Of a DNA stretch of 64,000 bases, positions 12,401 to 23,225 are shown one piece after another. The notes under the pieces were generated by a model. The model made no database searches, was not told the DNA's origin, and saw only the letters and a program-made list of their open reading frames with translations. A program made the translations under genes and the position numbers. Within the stretch, counting starts at the first letter, position 1. Each line of letters starts with the position of its first letter. This DNA is from Sabethes cyaneus (lineage: Eukaryota > Arthropoda > Insecta > Diptera > Culicidae). The DNA is taken from positions 223,881,527-223,945,526 of the forward strand of contig NC_071355.1 in the NCBI RefSeq assembly GCF_943734655.1. Direction: 5' to 3'.

Positions 12401-14570
12401 ATAATGTGCTTTTGTATCGAATATTTGGCATTGGCTTCAACTTCCGCAACATGGCGCTGTGTTTTCAGTGTGTTCAAGCAGCTTGTTTCCTGCTTTCCGT
12501 ATTACGCTATATGTACAACGTTCCGGAAAACGTGTCATTGCAACAATTTCGCTGGCTTGTAAAACCGTATACGACACTGCTTTGCATGGCACGAAAGGTA
12601 GCACAAATAATAAATCTGCGAACGAAATGATTTGGTTTGATGAATTGACCAAATTTAATCATATACGAAACATTGAGCTTTACTATTGTGTAATACATCT
12701 ATAAATCCTTTTGAAAAATAACTATTAAATAAAATAAAAATTAATTCAACTCACAAAAAAAATTAATATCTTTAAACTCAATTTGGCATCTTCCAAATTG
12801 GTTCTGCACAAATTCGGGGAAAGCAAACTCACGAAATCGTCCCAACTAATATATCCACCAAAGCTCCGTGTGCTAATGAGAGCTTCAAAAAATATCCTTT
12901 CAATCTGTTGACCAAGCGAAATTTCGGTACCACCCGCAGTCGCGAACAGCAGTGGGCATCAGACAAAAAGTAATCTGATTGATTCACCCGCTTCCGAATA
13001 CGCCAGCTACGATATTTTCGCAAACCCAACGGAACAACAGAACACAGTCAGCATAAAAGATTGATTGTTTCATAATCTACTGAACGCAAATTTGTCTCGA
13101 ATCAGCTATTCAAATAATGGTCCTCAACGGCAAATTGCTCATTCTTCTGCTTTCTGTACTATCCAGATTCCAAAAATGATTTCAAATATTGATTAATGGC
13201 AGTTTTACACTATCGCCGGACATGGCTTCACAAACGCCTAGGTTTACGATGCAAAAGAGCTTATGCAAATTATTTACACATTACGTAGAGCATCCGCTTC
13301 ACTCGTCGTTGACATAATGAAGAGTTCAACTTGCACGTGGAACTGAAAAGCGGCGATTTTCCGCTTCATGGCATCCCATCTATATTCTTGAGTCGTGCCG
13401 ATCCACATTGAACAGCAAACCGCGAACTGACAGCTGGTGCAGCTGTAGTTGTATGGAACGGAAAATGTGTCATCCTTCGTCCAGATTCACTGCCAGTGGA
13501 AAGTGCCATAAATATTTTTGTCTCCAGGCGTATTACAACTACACGAGCACCGACACATATTCCATTCACTCTGCATCATTGTTGCAAACCAGGATGGATA
13601 AGACATACACGGGGCAAACAAAAAACACACAGCACCACTGTTCCGAGTCTGAGCCCTTCCATTCCATCCAGCCTACACGAAATGCAGTAACAGAAGTGGT
13701 TCTTTTTTTAGAGCACGAAAAAAAAGTTTCTCGCATTTATGAATAAATTATTGCTGCTCTCTGCTTGACGGTACCGGCTCTAGAAGAAGGATTATGTCGC
13801 CATACATAATAGACGATCCGAGACACGAATCCAACAGAAATAAGTCGCTGATAAATATGTCTACCTTAACGATAAAAGCAAAATTGTGAGCTTAATTAAG
13901 GCCATACTGAACATCAATTTAGCATGTTTTTTCATCGTTGAACAGTAACTTGGATTTCAATATATTGCAGAGAATGAAAACATTGCCAATTTTATTGATC
14001 TAAAAGGCATTGCCATCGATGTTAACTAAATTGCAGGAAATCAAACTTTAACCTGGATTATCGCAAGTGTGGGGTTATCTTTGCTGCCGTGTTTGCCTTG
14101 CCAACAATAAAACTAAAAGGTGAAGGTTTATAGGCAGTTCAGTGCCGTTGATGATAAGCAATGGAGGGTTGTAAAGGCTCTGTATGTCCTGTTGTGTAGT
14201 CATCCGAATCACGTCTCAATATGCAGACAGCGTATCCTACACCTGCACCCCCAAATAGCACCAAGCTATCAACGCTTTCGGGCAGGCAGGCTGTCTAAAG
14301 GTTGAGAACCACGTACCATTTCGCCATCGTATGCTTCCTACACTGAAGCGAAGCCGGTGGAATGAGATGATATCATTATCTTAAAGCTTTTGAAGTGCTC
14401 TAACAATGGAAACAGTAGCAAATTTTGATTGAAAAGTTTAAGGTTTAAAATCTAGTTCCGCATAATGGGTAGCAACAAAAAGGATCGAAGAAAGCTTTTA
14501 TATTACTGAATCACGGCAATCGATTGTTTTATAGAATTTGAGACTGATTATCCAATGAACGACAGTTCGG
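9438..14570. other. intergenic sequence upstream of Slob, no gene recognised
   Basis: Mostly AT-rich. Three stretches are GC-richer and look unique (about 10980-11330, 12420-12610 and 13300-13700). They contain open frames, but none shows a domain, a plausible splice structure or repeat homology I recognise. They could be conserved non-coding or regulatory DNA of the downstream gene, or exons of an unidentified transcript. A hairpin plus GAAACGTC motif occurs at 9806-9840. Confidence 0.35.
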
Positions 14571-14574
14571 TGAT

Positions 14575-15000
14575 TCGGGTTTTTGAATTTTACCTTTAAA
14601 CTTTTTACTTTTGAATTTCGACTTTCAACTTTTGATTTTTGATTCTTGATTTCTGATTTTTGATGATTACTTTTTGAACATTGATTTTTGCTTTTGACTT
14701 TTAATATTTGACCATTGATTTTCGATTTTTATCTTTTTTAACTTTTACCTTTGACTTTTTACATCTTGACGTTTTTTCAGTTTTTGCCTTTTAGAGTTTA
14801 GCTATTGATGTCGAATTTCAACTATCGTCTTTCGACTTGTTGATGTTTGACTTTGGCTTCTTACTTTTGACTTGACTTTTGGCATTTGACCTTTGACCTT
14901 CACTTTTTGAATTGCTAACTTTCGACTTTTGCTTTTTTTTATTTTTGATTTTTAACTTTTATTTTGGTTTTGATTATTGACTTTCGACTTAACTTGATTT
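14575..15000. repeat. degenerate TTTTGAC/TTTTGATT array
   Basis: Drifting tandem copies of 6-8-bp units such as ttttgac, ttttgat and tttcgac run for about 430 bp. The same sequence type returns at 16315-17100 and, in pure TTTTTAC form, at 17377-17604, suggesting one family of simple repeats of different ages. Confidence 0.75.
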
Positions 15001-15622
15001 TTGATTCAGTGTTGCGATACCACTCGCGTAGTCTTATTTTTCACACGCGCCTCAGCCAGCATTTTCATATGTATATTAAGGTTACAAATAGGAATTACGT
15101 AGCGATATGTATTCAACAAAATCGTATTCGATACGCAAAACCAGCTTATACGTTCCATTCTGGAGGAATAATTTTAAATGATATACTTATATAGATATTT
15201 CTATACGATAAGATCCGATTAAGCGCGACCTAGATCATACAGGTATACGACTTTGTGCTAAAATCGTATGTTTGTCGGCTACTATCATTATAAACGATGG
15301 AATGTCAACTTGTGCATTTACGACAATTTTCGTACATTCATATACGAGTTGGTGCTAGCTGGGGTATTCTCCTTCTAACGAACACACTGGCATAAGTGTC
15401 TTTCTCGAACTCCCTTTTTTATTTGCTCATGCTCTGCGACGAGTTTTTGCGAGTGTGTATTTAGCTATCAGCCATGGTCGTCGCTCTCGCTCGTCATTGC
15501 AACTCGCCCAGATGATACCAAATGCTCACGAGGGCCCGTAATCTTGCCCGCGTGTAGAACGAGGGTGTAAAATAAAGAGGAAAAGAAGAAGTAAAACAAA
15601 ACATGCAGTCATAGGGTAACCA

Positions 15623-15728
15623 ACATAATTTGGATCCCATCAGCAGCTGTACATAATTTGGACACTTACAGCAAAATCAAATGTAAGTGTCCAAATTATG
15701 TACAGCTGCTGATGGAGTCCAAAATAAG
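15623..15728. repeat. near-perfect inverted repeat (hairpin of about 45-bp arms)
   Basis: Two arms of about 45 bp surround a short A-rich loop (about 15672-15681). The core, catcagcagctgtacataat, is followed on the left by ttggacactta; the right arm is its reverse complement. Only a few mismatches lie near the outer ends. It may be a very small foldback element or a transcribed hairpin; the sequence alone cannot tell which. Confidence 0.75.
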
Positions 15729-16094
15729 TTTTTTCTGTATGGACTCATCACTGCGACCAGTATCGTTGATCTATTGTGATATCGTCCGGGTGTTTGCTGT
15801 ATGACCCGCAAAGCATTTCTTTTTGCTATAATCGATATGAATGAGTGATATGCTTATTAAATATTATGCGTGCTCGTGTGTAATTGGGTTTACACACCTT
15901 CAATGCTTTCTCTACTTTACCGACCTCGTTCCACATGACAGCACCGTCCCCAATTCTAGCTATCCCTGGCGCAGCTAACCAGTGCATTTAACTATAAGAG
16001 TCCTTTTTGCACTGTCAATAGGCCTTATCGGGATAATATAGAATTCATTCCTTCAGGAAGGTCACTTTGACATCGAATGGTCTGATTCTACTAA

Positions 16095-16250
16095 GATTCG
16101 GTGTAGCGGTGGTTCAGTGGTGAGAATGCTACTCACGCTCGCGGGCCGTTGGAAGCGCACGAGCTGTTGGTTTCGTGAGTTGACTGCGCAGAACGAAGCT
16201 GCGAGGCTGTGTGCTCGCGAGTGTGTCGGACCAATTGTGGTCATAAAAAC
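16095..16250 (+). repeat. possible tRNA-like SINE relic
   Basis: The segment gcggtggttcagtggtgaga followed by atgct resembles the D-arm/A-box region of a tRNA-Gly-like gene. No clear B box follows at the expected distance, so this is at best a decayed SINE head. The overlapping open frames on both strands are not supported as genes. Confidence 0.3.
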
Positions 16251-16314
16251 CGTCATGTTTAAGAGCGTCATGAAACCTTCGGATTTGTACACGGGTTTCC
16301 TTTTTTCTTTTAAT

Positions 16315-17094
16315 TATTGATAATTCACTTTTGAGTTTTGACTTATATCATTTGGCTTTTGACTTTTGACTTTTATACCTTCTACCGTTTTGACTTCTAA
16401 CTTTTGATTTTTAATTCTTGACATTTGACTGTTGATAATTGGATTTGAACTGATGTTTGATTTTGAGCTTCACTTTTTAACATTTCACATTTAAACTTCG
16501 AATTTTGACTTTTGACTATTGACTATCTATTTGACTTTTGATCGAAATTAAAACTACTCTAGATTTTTAACTTTTTTTTTTCAGCTTTAGACTTTTGATT
16601 TTCAATTTCGTATTTTTGACTTCGGCTTCTGACTTTTGATTTTCGAAGTTTGACTTTTTACATTTTATTTTACATTTGATCTTTGACCTTTCCTTTTGGA
16701 CACTTGACTTTTGAATTTCGACATTTGACTTTTAGCTTTAAATTTTTCAATTTCGACATTTTACTTTTGACTTTTGATTTTTGGCTGTTACCTTTAGATA
16801 TTTTTTGACTTATGACCTTTCATTTTCGCCATTTTTTTGCCTGTTACTTATGACTTTTTATGTTTTAATTTTTACATTACACTTTGTGCTTTTTAAATGT
16901 AACTTTTTACTATTTTACTTTATATTTTTACCTTTTACTCGTCATTTTTTACTTTTTAGTTCTAATTTTTTACCTTCCACTTTCTACTTTCAAGTTTTAG
17001 TCGTCACTTTTTACATTTTACCTAATACTTTTTATTTTCCACTTTTTACTTGTTAGTTGTTAGTTTTTAATTTTTACTTTTTACTTTGCACTTT
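16315..17094. repeat. degenerate TTTTGAC to TTTTTAC array
   Basis: Nearly 800 bp of drifting 7-8-bp units. Left of about 16,850 ttttgac-type units prevail; to the right ttttac/ttttta-type units prevail, grading towards the homogeneous array at 17377-17604. The 91-codon frame (16781-17056) is a repeat artefact rich in Phe and Leu. Confidence 0.75.
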
Positions 17095-17362
17095 TTATAT
17101 CTCACTTCAGTTGATTTTTCCGGTGAAAATAAAGACTATGATACTTTCAGCGGAAGTTTCGACTTGCTATCCTTCAGTCATTGACTACGCATTAAACATC
17201 TATTGTTGTCCTCTATAACGTCCTCAATTATAGAGGATGACGCAGTGAGAATAGATGTTTAATGCGTAGTCAATGACTGAAGGATAGTAAGTCGAAACGT
17301 CTGTTGAAAGCATTATAGTCTTTATTTTCACCGAAAAAAATCAACTAAAGTGAGATATAAAA
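17095..17362. mobile_element. long foldback element inside simple-repeat DNA
   Basis: Two arms of about 120 bp are near-perfect reverse complements (outer ends tatatctcact...; inner core cttcagtcattgactacgca). The loop itself holds a small palindrome around cctctataa. Each arm carries aataaagactat and, in one orientation, aagtcgaaacgtc. The element sits inside the TTTTTAC-type repeat, so the insertion postdates at least part of that array. It has no coding capacity. Confidence 0.75.
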
Positions 17363-17376
17363 TTCACGGTGACGAA

Positions 17377-17604
17377 TTTTTTACTTTTTACTTTTTACTT
17401 TTTACTTTTTACTTTTTACTTTTTACTTTTTACTTTTTACTTTTTACTTTTTACTTTTTACTTTTTACTTTTTACTTTTTACTTTTTACTTTTTACTTTT
17501 TACTTTTTACTTTTTACTTTTTACTTTTTACTTTTTACTTTTTACTTTTTACTTTTTACTTTTTACTTTTTACTTTTTACTTTTTACTTTTTACTTTTTA
17601 CTTT
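17377..17604. repeat. (CTTTTTA)n microsatellite, about 32 copies
   Basis: A homogeneous array of the 7-bp unit cttttta, essentially without variation for about 228 bp. Because the period is 7, all three forward frames are open and encode the same cycling peptide (FYFLLFT). This is a repeat artefact, not a gene. Confidence 0.95.
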
Positions 17605-17607
17605 GTA

Positions 17608-18801
17608 CCGTGAACGTACCATATTCTGCGCAGCTCCTAATTCTGCGCATTTTTCTTTATATATGTATTTTTCAACGTTGTGCATAACTATGGCCATTGT
17701 GTTATTTTTTTATAAATCTCTGTTGAATATTACGCCATTATTCACAACAGGGCCATAATATTTGAGAGCGAAATAATTTAACGTGAAACTGAAAGTATTT
17801 TATATGACAGAAAACATCGTCGTTAGCACCAACGCTAAGATTGTCCTGCTAGAAAATTAACAAATTTATGATCGAAATTCTTTGCAATGATCAAATTACC
17901 CAGCATAATTAGAAAGAATAATTAGTTTTAGTCATGTTTTAGGCAAAAAGAGTGATTGCATGCCTTGTTTTCGTTGGAAAAATGCGATGCAGTAGTGCGC
18001 AGATTTAGGCACAGATTTTTTATTCATGTTCCAAATTCTGCGCAGTAATGTATCCTATGAAGAAATCGGAAAAAATACGCAACTTCTCCCAAATGGCTGA
18101 GGTATAGAGGCATAGAAATTCAAGTAGAACCTTTAACTTGCATTGATTGGAATCCTGTGTTACGGCTCGGGGTCCGAACCTACGAACGCCAATTCATGGA
18201 ACCATGTCTTCTGATTTTTTTTGACAGTCGAACTTCATTGAGCTGTCAGGGAGTGGGGAAGTGGTTTCTATATGAAAACACAATTGTTAATATTAGTCTA
18301 AAGTATAATGTTCAGTATAGAGAAACCCCGAATGAACTCGCCCTTCACGTTATCGACAATAAAATATTTAAAATAAGCCAATCCAAATGATAATAATGTT
18401 CCTGTGCCACCTGGACAGCACAAGAAGGCCAGATCATGGATTTGATCATGGTAATGGCTAATGTCGGATTTTTGATGTGCTTTCAGTGTATAAAGACATA
18501 AACTACCTGGTATGAATGTTTATTGTTACTTTTTAGGTGCGCAGAATTAGGAACAAACATGCGCAGAATTAGGAACATGGGCAAGAGAGTGCGCAGAATT
18601 AGGCACCGTGGATAAGTTTACAAAACGAAAGATATACTCAATTGTTGGTCGACTTTTAATTCCCATGTTTTTTACCATATATTATAGACCGTAGCACTAC
18701 ATGTTGCTGCTATCAACGTTATCAATTTAACTCTAGAATACTTATAATAGCGGAGGAATCATAAAAATGTCTTAACTGCGCAGAATATGGTACGTTCACG
18801 G
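17608..18801. mobile_element. 1.2-kb non-autonomous TIR element with subterminal repeats
   Basis: The ends are perfect 26-bp inverted repeats (starting ccgtgaacgtaccatattct), flanked by TA on both sides (17606-17607 and 18802-18803). This is consistent with a Tc1/mariner-type TA duplication. The 14-mer tgcgcagaattagg recurs as close variants near both ends: three times at about 18537-18606 and in either orientation at about 17625-17660, 17994-18012 and 18030-18045. This looks like a set of transposase-binding sites. The only open frame (18157-18390, 77 codons) has no recognisable domain. The insertion splits the TTTTTAC array, which resumes at 18802-18860. Confidence 0.8.
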
Positions 18802-18866
18802 TACTTTTTATTTTTTTACTTTTTACTATTTACTTTCACCTTTTTACTGTTTATTTTATACAAAAA

Positions 18867-19406
18867 AACAAAGAGATATTTTTAATCACGCAAAAAAAAT
18901 TACGATTTTTAGGAATTTTTGCTTGAAGTTTAATTGTGAAACTCGATCTTGCTTTTGATATATACGTTGTTATTTTCTATGCAAAAACCTTCCAAAAATC
19001 TAAATTGAGAATTAAATTTTGAAGGGCTGTGGGACAAAAACTTTAAAAATAATTTACAATGGCCTTATTGGCATTGGACAATCCGTCAAATATTTATGAA
19101 TTTTCTCGCACGTTTGTAATGACGTGACAGAGCGATTGTAAAAAAACGGGAAACTTTGAATACGTATTTTCCAAAACTATTTTCAATGTCGGTGAACAAG
19201 AGTGAACAAGGCTGAACCCCTCCAAATACACAAGCTTTCTGAGAACATTTTCTAGTAATTAATCAAAGGTTTTCTCTCATTTATTATTATTTCTCTATTT
19301 ATGGACGATTTAAGAGCAAAATTTATGCCAAAAATCAAAATGTTGTGTTTTTAGCCTATTCATTCGATCAATTACAAAATAATATATTATATTAACAATT
19401 AATTTT
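18867..19406. other. AT-rich intergenic sequence, nothing recognised
   Basis: No repeat family, frame or RNA gene is visible here. Confidence 0.4.
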
Positions 19407-19782
19407 TAATATTTTTTTGAAACGATGATTCTACAATTGACGAAGGGACGGTAAGGGAAAGTAATGAAGAAGGATTTTTTTTCCGGGAATGAAGGGGAAG
19501 GGAGGAAAGGAGGGGGGGTAATAGGTAACTATGCTTAACAAGTTGTCGTTGTGACTCCTATGTTTTGTCCAATGCTGGAAGGTGCATGGGTCGAACCAAG
19601 CTGTAATCAGAGATTATAACCGGATTTGAACCCACAACACCTGCCAGGGCGTATCGCTCACTGGTACCCGTGTACCTTTGAACCACAGAGGCGCTGGACA
19701 AAAGAAGTCTGCACAACCCCCCTTATTAACCATAGCGACATGGGTTCGTCAATTGTAGAATCATCGTTTCAAAAAAATATTA
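19407..19782 (-). mobile_element. TIR-bounded element with a tRNA-like core
   Basis: Perfect 38-bp inverted repeats (19407-19444 and 19745-19782; inner part gattctacaattgacgaa) bound a 376-bp unit. Its middle, read on the minus strand, looks tRNA-derived: gcgcctctgtggttcaaagg around 19695-19675 as an A-box-like region, and gggttcaaatccgg near 19631-19618 as a B box. The left interior is G-rich (ggggaaggg type). Perfect TIRs suggest recent activity. It is either a MITE that captured a SINE or a SINE flanked by duplicated inverted ends. Confidence 0.65.
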
Positions 19783-19984
19783 CCATATGCCTGACCGCAT
19801 TTCAAGGTCATGACTAAAGTCACGAGTTTGGTCAATTAATTTTTGTTTTTTTTTCTGATGATTCAGTTCACAGATATCGTACTCACCGCTAGAAACCTTA
19901 CCATAACAACATGTATATAATTTTCACTTTGATCAGTTAAAAGCTTTTCTCTGGAAAATACCAAAAAAAATCAAATTTTGTATG

Positions 19985-20275
19985 TCTCTCAATCCCTTTC
20001 AAACAAAAAATAAAACGGAGACAGTGCAAATAAAAACAAAAAACAAAAAAGTGTAAAGAAAAATAAATAAACTGAAAAAATAAACAGGAAAAATGGAGAA
20101 ATGTAAGAAGGGAACCAAAGAAAAAACTGTTGAAAGAGAACAAAGAAAAAATGGATAAAGGAAAACAAAAATAAATAGAACGACAATAAAAAAGTAAAAA
20201 TAAAAATGTGAAAGGAAAAGGCAAAAATGGAAAAGAAAAAAGAGAGCAGTGAAAAGAATAAAAAAAATTAAGCCG
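19985..20275. repeat. A-rich degenerate repeat
   Basis: About 290 bp of drifting gaaaaacaaa/aaataaa units with few pyrimidines. The minus-strand open frames across it are Phe/Leu-rich artefacts. Confidence 0.65.
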
Positions 20276-21099
20276 CAAAATTAAGTGAACCAGCAACTGC
20301 GTGAAAAAAGTATTACTATAATTTCAAAGTGATTTAATTTCGATCTAATCTTGTGATACGAAAAGTCTGAACGAGGGACACGTATTTCTTTAGAAAACGT
20401 CACATGAGAAACCGCCACATGTAGAAAGGTATAAATAAAAATTGAAAAATACATGGAAAATGAGAAATCATTGATCTTAGTATTTAGCGCATGGATAACT
20501 ATTATAGGTACTAACACCCTCATTAAAAAAACAAAAAAAAAACATCATCATAATTAAACGTTATATGATGATACATAATATGAATCTCAAACTGAAAAAT
20601 ACCGCATTGAAACTTTTGTTCTTTGCTGATGAAATTCTGCTGTGCTGAATAGAATGAATGAAACCAGCACACTGTGGAATACCTACTACCTACTTTTCAT
20701 CGTTTCTCTCTAACTTGGAGACAATGAACATGCCTCGGGGGCCTCCCAACTGTATCATGTCAGTGTCAAACTGTCTTTACATAAGGCACCAACCAACAGG
20801 ATAAACACTCAACAGACATACGTTTGCACGTCCATTTTAGCGTATACAGTGCTGTTCGGTTGGAATAGCACTGCCAGAAAATTGTCTCTGGACTTTTTTT
20901 TACTGCTGTTCGAACGGCCATTATACGAACATTTTGGAATTATTCCAAAGAAAGAAAATTAAAACAAAATCAAATTTTACTACATAGCATTAAATGCAAA
21001 AAATAGCCATAAAACCTTGTATTTTCAAATTAATTGAAAATACACTGTATATTTAGACACAGCGAAGCCCTGTCGGGTAGAGGCGTGAAAACGTGTGCA

Positions 21100-21536
21100 G
21101 TAGAATCGGCTTGCAACACACACAGCACCGACTGCTCAGTAAAAGCCAATGCCAATGCGAAAGTCGGCCAAAAGCCTTCGGTGGTCTTTCATAATTCCGC
21201 TAGCGTTCATTCATTCGTCAACGGTTGGCTGCGGAAAACGAATGCGGATACCGTCGTTCCTAGTGAGGTCCTGATACAGTGGACTACATTGTTCCCCGAG
21301 TGTGATTGAACAATCAATTTGCGTTTTCCGCGCTATCGGAAGCGAAAGTAGTCAATCGAAAGTTACAAAGATTCATCATCGCGAGCGTGATGAACGGTTG
21401 CAGGATTTAGTTTGGTTTAATCCAATTACTCGGCTAAGTGAAATAAATGTGAATGATTAAAAACAGCCAGAACGACGTGAAGTATAAGTTACGAAATGGT
21501 TCTGTTCAGTGATTTTTAGTGATGATCTAGTCCATG
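21100..21536 (+). promoter_or_regulatory. Slob: candidate Slob promoter and 5' UTR exon
   Basis: This stretch is unique, GC-richer than its surroundings and precedes the first recognised Slob coding exon. It contains an insect initiator-like TCAGT at 21136-21140 and ends in ccATGgtaaat at 21532-21542, a start codon immediately followed by a good splice donor. Joining that ATG (21534-21536) to an acceptor at 22628-22629 would give phase 0 and open the frame of the first coding exon. That exon has no upstream ATG of its own after the stop at 22603. The whole proposal is inference; the true start could lie on another exon. Confidence 0.3.
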
Positions 21537-22629
21537 GTAAATCAGTTTCCGTTAACAAAATTCAGCGAATAGTCTCCAATAAAGTACAATTGAGTTTTTT
21601 TTATAAAAATTTAACACCAATCAACGCCAAAGCAAAGCAAATCTGAAAACAGTGGTACTGCGGAAGCCATGGTGCAATGATGAAGCACAATAAATAAATT
21701 AAACTAGGGTGTGTTATCGATTTTCTTCTTTGTCACATTGCCGCCAATGTGATGAAAGAGCTTACATTGTTTTTTTTATTTGCCTGCCAAAGCAAATATA
21801 GCGATAATATACATTACACTTCATCAGGGACAGTGAATTAGTAAGTTGACATACCAATTTGGCAAGGAAAAGACGAAATAGACATACACACTTATGTGTA
21901 TGTCCAACTACTTGAGGACATTAACCGCTCAATGTATGTACAATGAAATTTAATACTAAACAAACACTAACGCTTAGAACATGACATTTAGCATATATAC
22001 ATGGCAATTCATTACACATTTTTGTGGTTAATGCCATTATCGACGTTGCGACGTAACATAAGTGGGAAAAAATCTGTGTTCGAAACAAATTTGTTCACCC
22101 GTAATTCACAATACAAGAAACATGATGTTAAATGCCAATTCATGGACTCCGTTGAACACAGCAGAAAAATATAATGTTTCATTCACTTTACGATTACAAT
22201 TATAAAACCCATGAGGTACATGTTATCAATTGATCACTTAACTGGATTTGAATGGCCCATACACCAATGACTTCAAAATTAAAATTAATTTTGTAATTTT
22301 ACATTTCACATTATAAACATCGTTTGGGAAACGGAGATGGAGTTTCTTTTCTTTCACGTTGAAAATCGTGGAATTGAAACTTCATGGATTTTAGTTGATA
22401 CTTAAAAACAAACATTTAAATTGGCTTCAATAAAGACGTACTTTATACTCGTCTATGTTACAAACGTAATTCGAATGTGCTCCACACACAACCATTTGCT
22501 CTAAAACCACCTGTTGGAGCCATTTCCGGAACTTAAATAAGCTCAATGAATTTCGATGCATAACTTGGAAAAAGCGGCAAATCATCATGATGTTGTTTCG
22601 CATAACACCCACATTTCGAACACGCTCAG

Positions 22630-23225
22630 GATACAACGAATAAACTTCATCAATCATCCCAGTCACAGCAAGTCCGTTCGGAACAACACCTCGTCAAGCG
22701 GAGGCAAGCTCATCAGCGTCGACCGCAGGCATCCACCGCCGAGGCACCGGCACCGGCACCAGCAACAGTTGGACAAGAAACAACAGCGCCACCTGTGGTC
22801 CTCCATTCAAGTGCCGATCAGCTTTCTAATGACCAGCAAGCAGTCCCTGTTTTATTGACCGGTCTTCCATCTTTACCTCCTGGCAAGCTAGCTCCGGAAG
22901 TTGACCGAACCGTCGAAGAAACGCTGTCTAAGCCCGTGGCAACGGTGGTGACCACCATCACGACCACCACAACGACCACTGGAACAACGGCCAATTCCAC
23001 CGCTGGCCAACCGGTGCCATTCTCGTTGTACAAGACAATCAATACCGTTATCAAGAGCGGCCGCAAGATAATTATACGCGTGTGTGAAGTGACCAATGTG
23101 AAAACCAAGCTGAAAATGTTTAATCTATATTCGACAATGCATAAGCGTGGCGGCGCTGATGAGAAGGACACACGTGAGATGGAAACCACCGGCCATGATC
23201 GGTTCTGCCAGGAACGTCCCTCAAG
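22630..23225 (+). CDS. Slob: Slob coding exon 1 (N-terminal, start uncertain)
   Basis: The frame is open from 22606 and ends at a consensus donor (ctcaag|gtaagt) in phase 2. It encodes a Gln/Arg-rich stretch, an Ala-Pro repeat (EAPAPAPATVG), a Thr run (22960-22995) and then SLYKTINTVIKSGRKIIIRV. No ATG occurs before codon KMF in this frame, so the start must be spliced in from upstream or an internal Met (near 23115 or 23138) must be used. I place the 5' border at the acceptor cacgctcag|gat (22628-22629), which gives phase 0; another AG at 22727-22728 also keeps the frame. The overlapping frame starting at ATG 22556 is less plausible because it does not reach the donor. Intron 1 (23226-30453) holds transposons. 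Confidence 0.65.

Noticed and set aside
12292..12704. Overlapping frames on both strands (up to 112 codons)
   Set aside because: No domain, no splice context and equal openness on both strands; kept only as a GC-richer island of interest.
17377..17604. Telomere-like repeat
   Set aside because: The unit CTTTTTA does not match insect TTAGG, and flies and mosquitoes do not use telomerase-type telomeric repeats.
17350..17758. Long open frames encoding FYFLLFT repeats
   Set aside because: The 7-bp unit makes every frame open and gives the same peptide; it is a microsatellite.
22556..22858. Forward frame with its own ATG overlapping Slob exon 1
   Set aside because: It does not reach the exon 1 donor and does not join to exon 2 in frame; the other frame does.
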